Part shown: one piece after another, positions 61,336 through 64,000 of the stretch | How the letters are laid out: each line of letters begins with the position of its first letter | Position numbering within the stretch: position 1 is the first letter of the stretch | Source of the DNA: Actinoplanes oblitus | Lineage (GTDB): Bacteria > Actinomycetota > Actinomycetes > Mycobacteriales > Micromonosporaceae | Assembly: GCF_030252345.1 (NCBI RefSeq) | Contig: NZ_CP126980.1 | Coordinates: forward strand, 7,765,501 to 7,829,500 | Direction: 5' to 3' | DNA: 64,000 nt | Position numbers and translations under genes: made by a program | Notes under the pieces: generated by a model | Told to the model about the DNA's origin: nothing | Seen by the model: the letters and a program-made list of their open reading frames with translations, nothing else | The model's database searches: none

Positions 61336-61369
61336 GAGGGCCGGTCCCCTGCCGTCGGGACCGGCCCTC
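61336..61369 (+). terminator. Hairpin between the ABC ATPase and beta-glucosidase genes
   Basis: GAGGGCCGGTCCC (61336-61348), eight-base loop, GGGACCGGCCCTC (61357-61369), perfect. It may reduce read-through into the glucosidase gene. Confidence 0.75.
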
Positions 61370-61394
61370 ACCATTTCCGTCGAGGGGACTGCTT

Positions 61395-62698
<1,304 letters not shown>

Positions 62699-62702
<4 letters not shown>

Positions 62703-63529
62703 GCGATTACCTGACTGTCAACCGCGCCAACTGGGACGAGCGGGCCGGGGCACACGCCGCATCAGCCGATTACGGCTTCGCCCGATTCGCCGCCGACCCG
62801 GCGCACCTCAGCGACGTGGTCCGCTTCGACCTGCCGCTGCTCGGCGACGTGTCCGGGCGGCGAGCCGTGCACCTGCAGTGCCACATCGGCACCGACACGG
62901 TCTCGCTGTCCCGGCTCGGCGCCCGGATGACCGGCCTGGACTTCTCCGGTGAGTCGCTGAAGCACGCCCGCCGCCTGGCCTCGCTCGCCGGCGCCGAGAT
63001 CGACTTCGTGCGGAGCGACGTCTACGCCGCCCGGGACGTGCTGGACGGCGAGTTCGACCTGGTCTTCACCGGGATCGGGGCGCTCGGCTGGCTGCCCGAC
63101 ATCAGGCGCTGGGCGCGGACGGTGGCGTCCCTGCTGGCTCCCGGCGGGCGGCTGTTCATCAGGGAGGGGCACCCGGTCCTGTGGGCGTGCGACTACGAGC
63201 GCACCGACGGGGTGATAGCGCTCGCCGAGCCGTACTTCGAGCAGGCCGAACCGCAGATCTACGACGAGGCGGGCACCTACGTCGACACCGATCACCGGTT
63301 CACCCACACGGTGACGCACGAGTGGAACCACGGGCTCGGCGAGATCGTCACCGCCGTACTGGAAGCGGGGTTGACCCTGACCGGGCTGGTCGAACATCGG
63401 AGCGTGCCGTGGAACGCGCTGCCCGGGCGGATGCGCCGGCTGGACAACGGCGAGTGGCAGCTGGCCGACCGGCCGGAGCGGCTGCCGCACACGTACACGC
63501 TGCAAGCCGTTCGTTTACCGAGCGCCTGA
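62699..63529 (+). CDS. Class I SAM-dependent methyltransferase
   Basis: A 276-residue protein. The SAM fold starts AVHLQCHIGTDTVSLSRLGARMTGLDFSGESLKHAR (in parts; loop CHIGTDT replaces the usual GCGxG, about 60-66), then SDVYAARDVL and LLAPGGRLFIREGHPVLW. This variant group is frequent in actinobacteria. GTG 62699 overlaps the glucosidase stop, but TACGCT lies seven bases upstream, so it may also have its own leaderless start. Substrate unknown. Confidence 0.87.
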
Positions 63530-63572
63530 ATCCGGGTACCTGCCGCGCATCCCCGATCTCAGGAGGCTCTCG

Positions 63573-63773
63573 ATGCGCATCGGTGGCGTCATCATCGTCA
63601 TCTGGCTGCTGATCGGCCTGTTCGCGGCCTTTCAGCGCGGTTACTTCAAGGACACCGGCGACGCGAGCTGCGCGAAGGCCGGCACCGTCATCGTCACCAC
63701 GGTCGCCGGGCCGCTGAACTACCTCGGCCTCAACCCGAAGATCACCTGCGACGTCCCGGAACCCAGCAAGTAG
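63573..63773 (+). CDS. Small conserved membrane protein
   Basis: A 66-residue protein with one N-terminal transmembrane helix (RIGGVIIVIWLLIGLFAAF), then a short loop with two cysteines (ASCAKAG and KITCDVP) that could pair outside the membrane. Strong RBS AGGAGG. Similar short proteins occur widely in Streptomyces and Actinoplanes; the function is unknown. Confidence 0.75.
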   Translation: MRIGGVIIVIWLLIGLFAAFQRGYFKDTGDASCAKAGTVIVTTVAGPLNYLGLNPKITCDVPEPSK

Positions 63774-63776
63774 GTC

Positions 63777-63807
63777 TTGAGCTGGAGCGCGCTCCAGGTC
63801 CTAGCGT
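63777..63807 (+). promoter_or_regulatory. MerR-type promoter of the aldo/keto reductase gene
   Basis: TTGAGC (63777-63782) and TAGCGT (63802-63807) are 19 bp apart. The spacer holds a perfect 16-bp palindrome CTGGAGCGCGCTCCAG (63782-63797). Then seven bases lead to ATG 63815. An over-long spacer with a central dyad is the hallmark of MerR-family control. Confidence 0.75.
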
Positions 63808-63814
63808 CGTCCTC

Positions 63815-64000
63815 ATGGAGATGAGGGACTTCGGCCGGCTCGGCCGGATCAGCGCACTGACCCTGGGCGGTGGCGGCATCGCCGGCGTCTGGGGCTCGAC
63901 CGACCGGCGCGAGGCGGTGGCCACCATCCACGCCGCCCTCGACGCCGGGATCACCATGCTCGACCTGGCGCCGTCCTACGGCGCCGACTTCGAGGCGGAG
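63815..64000 (+). CDS. Aldo/keto reductase, 3' end cut by window
   Basis: Sixty-two residues visible, beginning MEMRDFGRLGRISALTLGGG. The strand MLDLAPSYG keeps the aspartate and tyrosine of the AKR active site. NADPH-dependent carbonyl reductase family; substrate unknown. Leaderless start behind the MerR-type promoter, so stress or effector induction is expected. The rest lies beyond base 64000. Confidence 0.85.
   Translation, partial: MEMRDFGRLGRISALTLGGGGIAGVWGSTDRREAVATIHAALDAGITMLDLAPSYGADFEAE

Overview
The window is chromosomal DNA of a high-GC actinobacterium, most probably Actinoplanes or a close Micromonosporaceae relative. The evidence is a strong G/C third-position bias, many GTG and TTG starts, an Lsr2 nucleoid protein, three F420-type luciferase-like (LLM) oxidoreductases including a clear F420-dependent glucose-6-phosphate dehydrogenase, a HelD-type RNA polymerase motor, an S11 D,D-carboxypeptidase, and two FliA/WhiG-class sigma factors of the kind found in sporangium-forming actinomycetes. 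I see no phage, insertion sequence, CRISPR array, rRNA or tRNA gene. The layout is ordinary core and lineage-specific chromosome, with small decayed or repetitive patches.

Left part (1-25 kb): a reverse-strand overlapping unit (CPA1 Na+/H+ antiporter, UBP zinc finger, ketopantoate reductase); a lipoprotein; EcsC; PAC2; an esterase; a truncated histidine kinase; and an orphan gene behind two LexA-like dyads. Then come about 500 bp made of four different tandem-repeat families, an IclR/maleate isomerase/PEBP locus, an EamA exporter, and a reverse-strand unit of a GAF-PAS-GAF histidine kinase, an SBP56-type methanethiol oxidase and its overlapping membrane protein. After these lie a secreted protein, trmB, a beta-propeller protein, gamma-glutamyltransferase, a tripeptidyl-peptidase-like hydrolase and a lipoprotein sugar dehydrogenase.

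Middle part (25-50 kb): a Na+/solute symporter with a small two-helix partner; a TetR/flavin-monooxygenase divergent pair; a HAD hydrolase overlapping an LLM oxidoreductase; a GT2 glycosyltransferase with a long repetitive insert; fgd; and a remarkable fusion of an ECF sigma factor, a Zn motif, one membrane helix and an extracellular GH128-like hydrolase. The fusion is divergent from an RsbW-like kinase and a SpoIIE-like phosphatase. MarR, LLM, lsr2, a D,D-carboxypeptidase, DUF456, the first FliA-like sigma factor, GNAT, a methyltransferase, helD, a lipoprotein, the second FliA-like sigma factor and a DEAD-box helicase follow.

Right part (50-64 kb): a permuted NlpC/P60-like protein, a 56-residue membrane microprotein, an App1-domain phosphatase, two uncharacterised anchored proteins and a sirtuin. 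Then comes a coherent sugar-uptake locus: a LacI regulator with GAAACCGG operators, an Opp-family ABC transporter (binding protein, ATPase, permease, permease, ATPase) and a GH1 beta-glucosidase, best read as import and hydrolysis of beta-glucosides or cello-oligosaccharides. A methyltransferase, a small membrane protein and the start of an aldo/keto reductase with a MerR-type promoter close the window.

Two global patterns stand out. At least eight genes have a TANNNT box 6-7 nt before the start codon, so they are probably leaderless. Perfect GC-rich hairpins sit at most gene ends. The most novel element is the sigma/glycosidase fusion; the best regulatory finds are the paired LexA-like boxes and the 19-bp-spacer MerR-like promoter.
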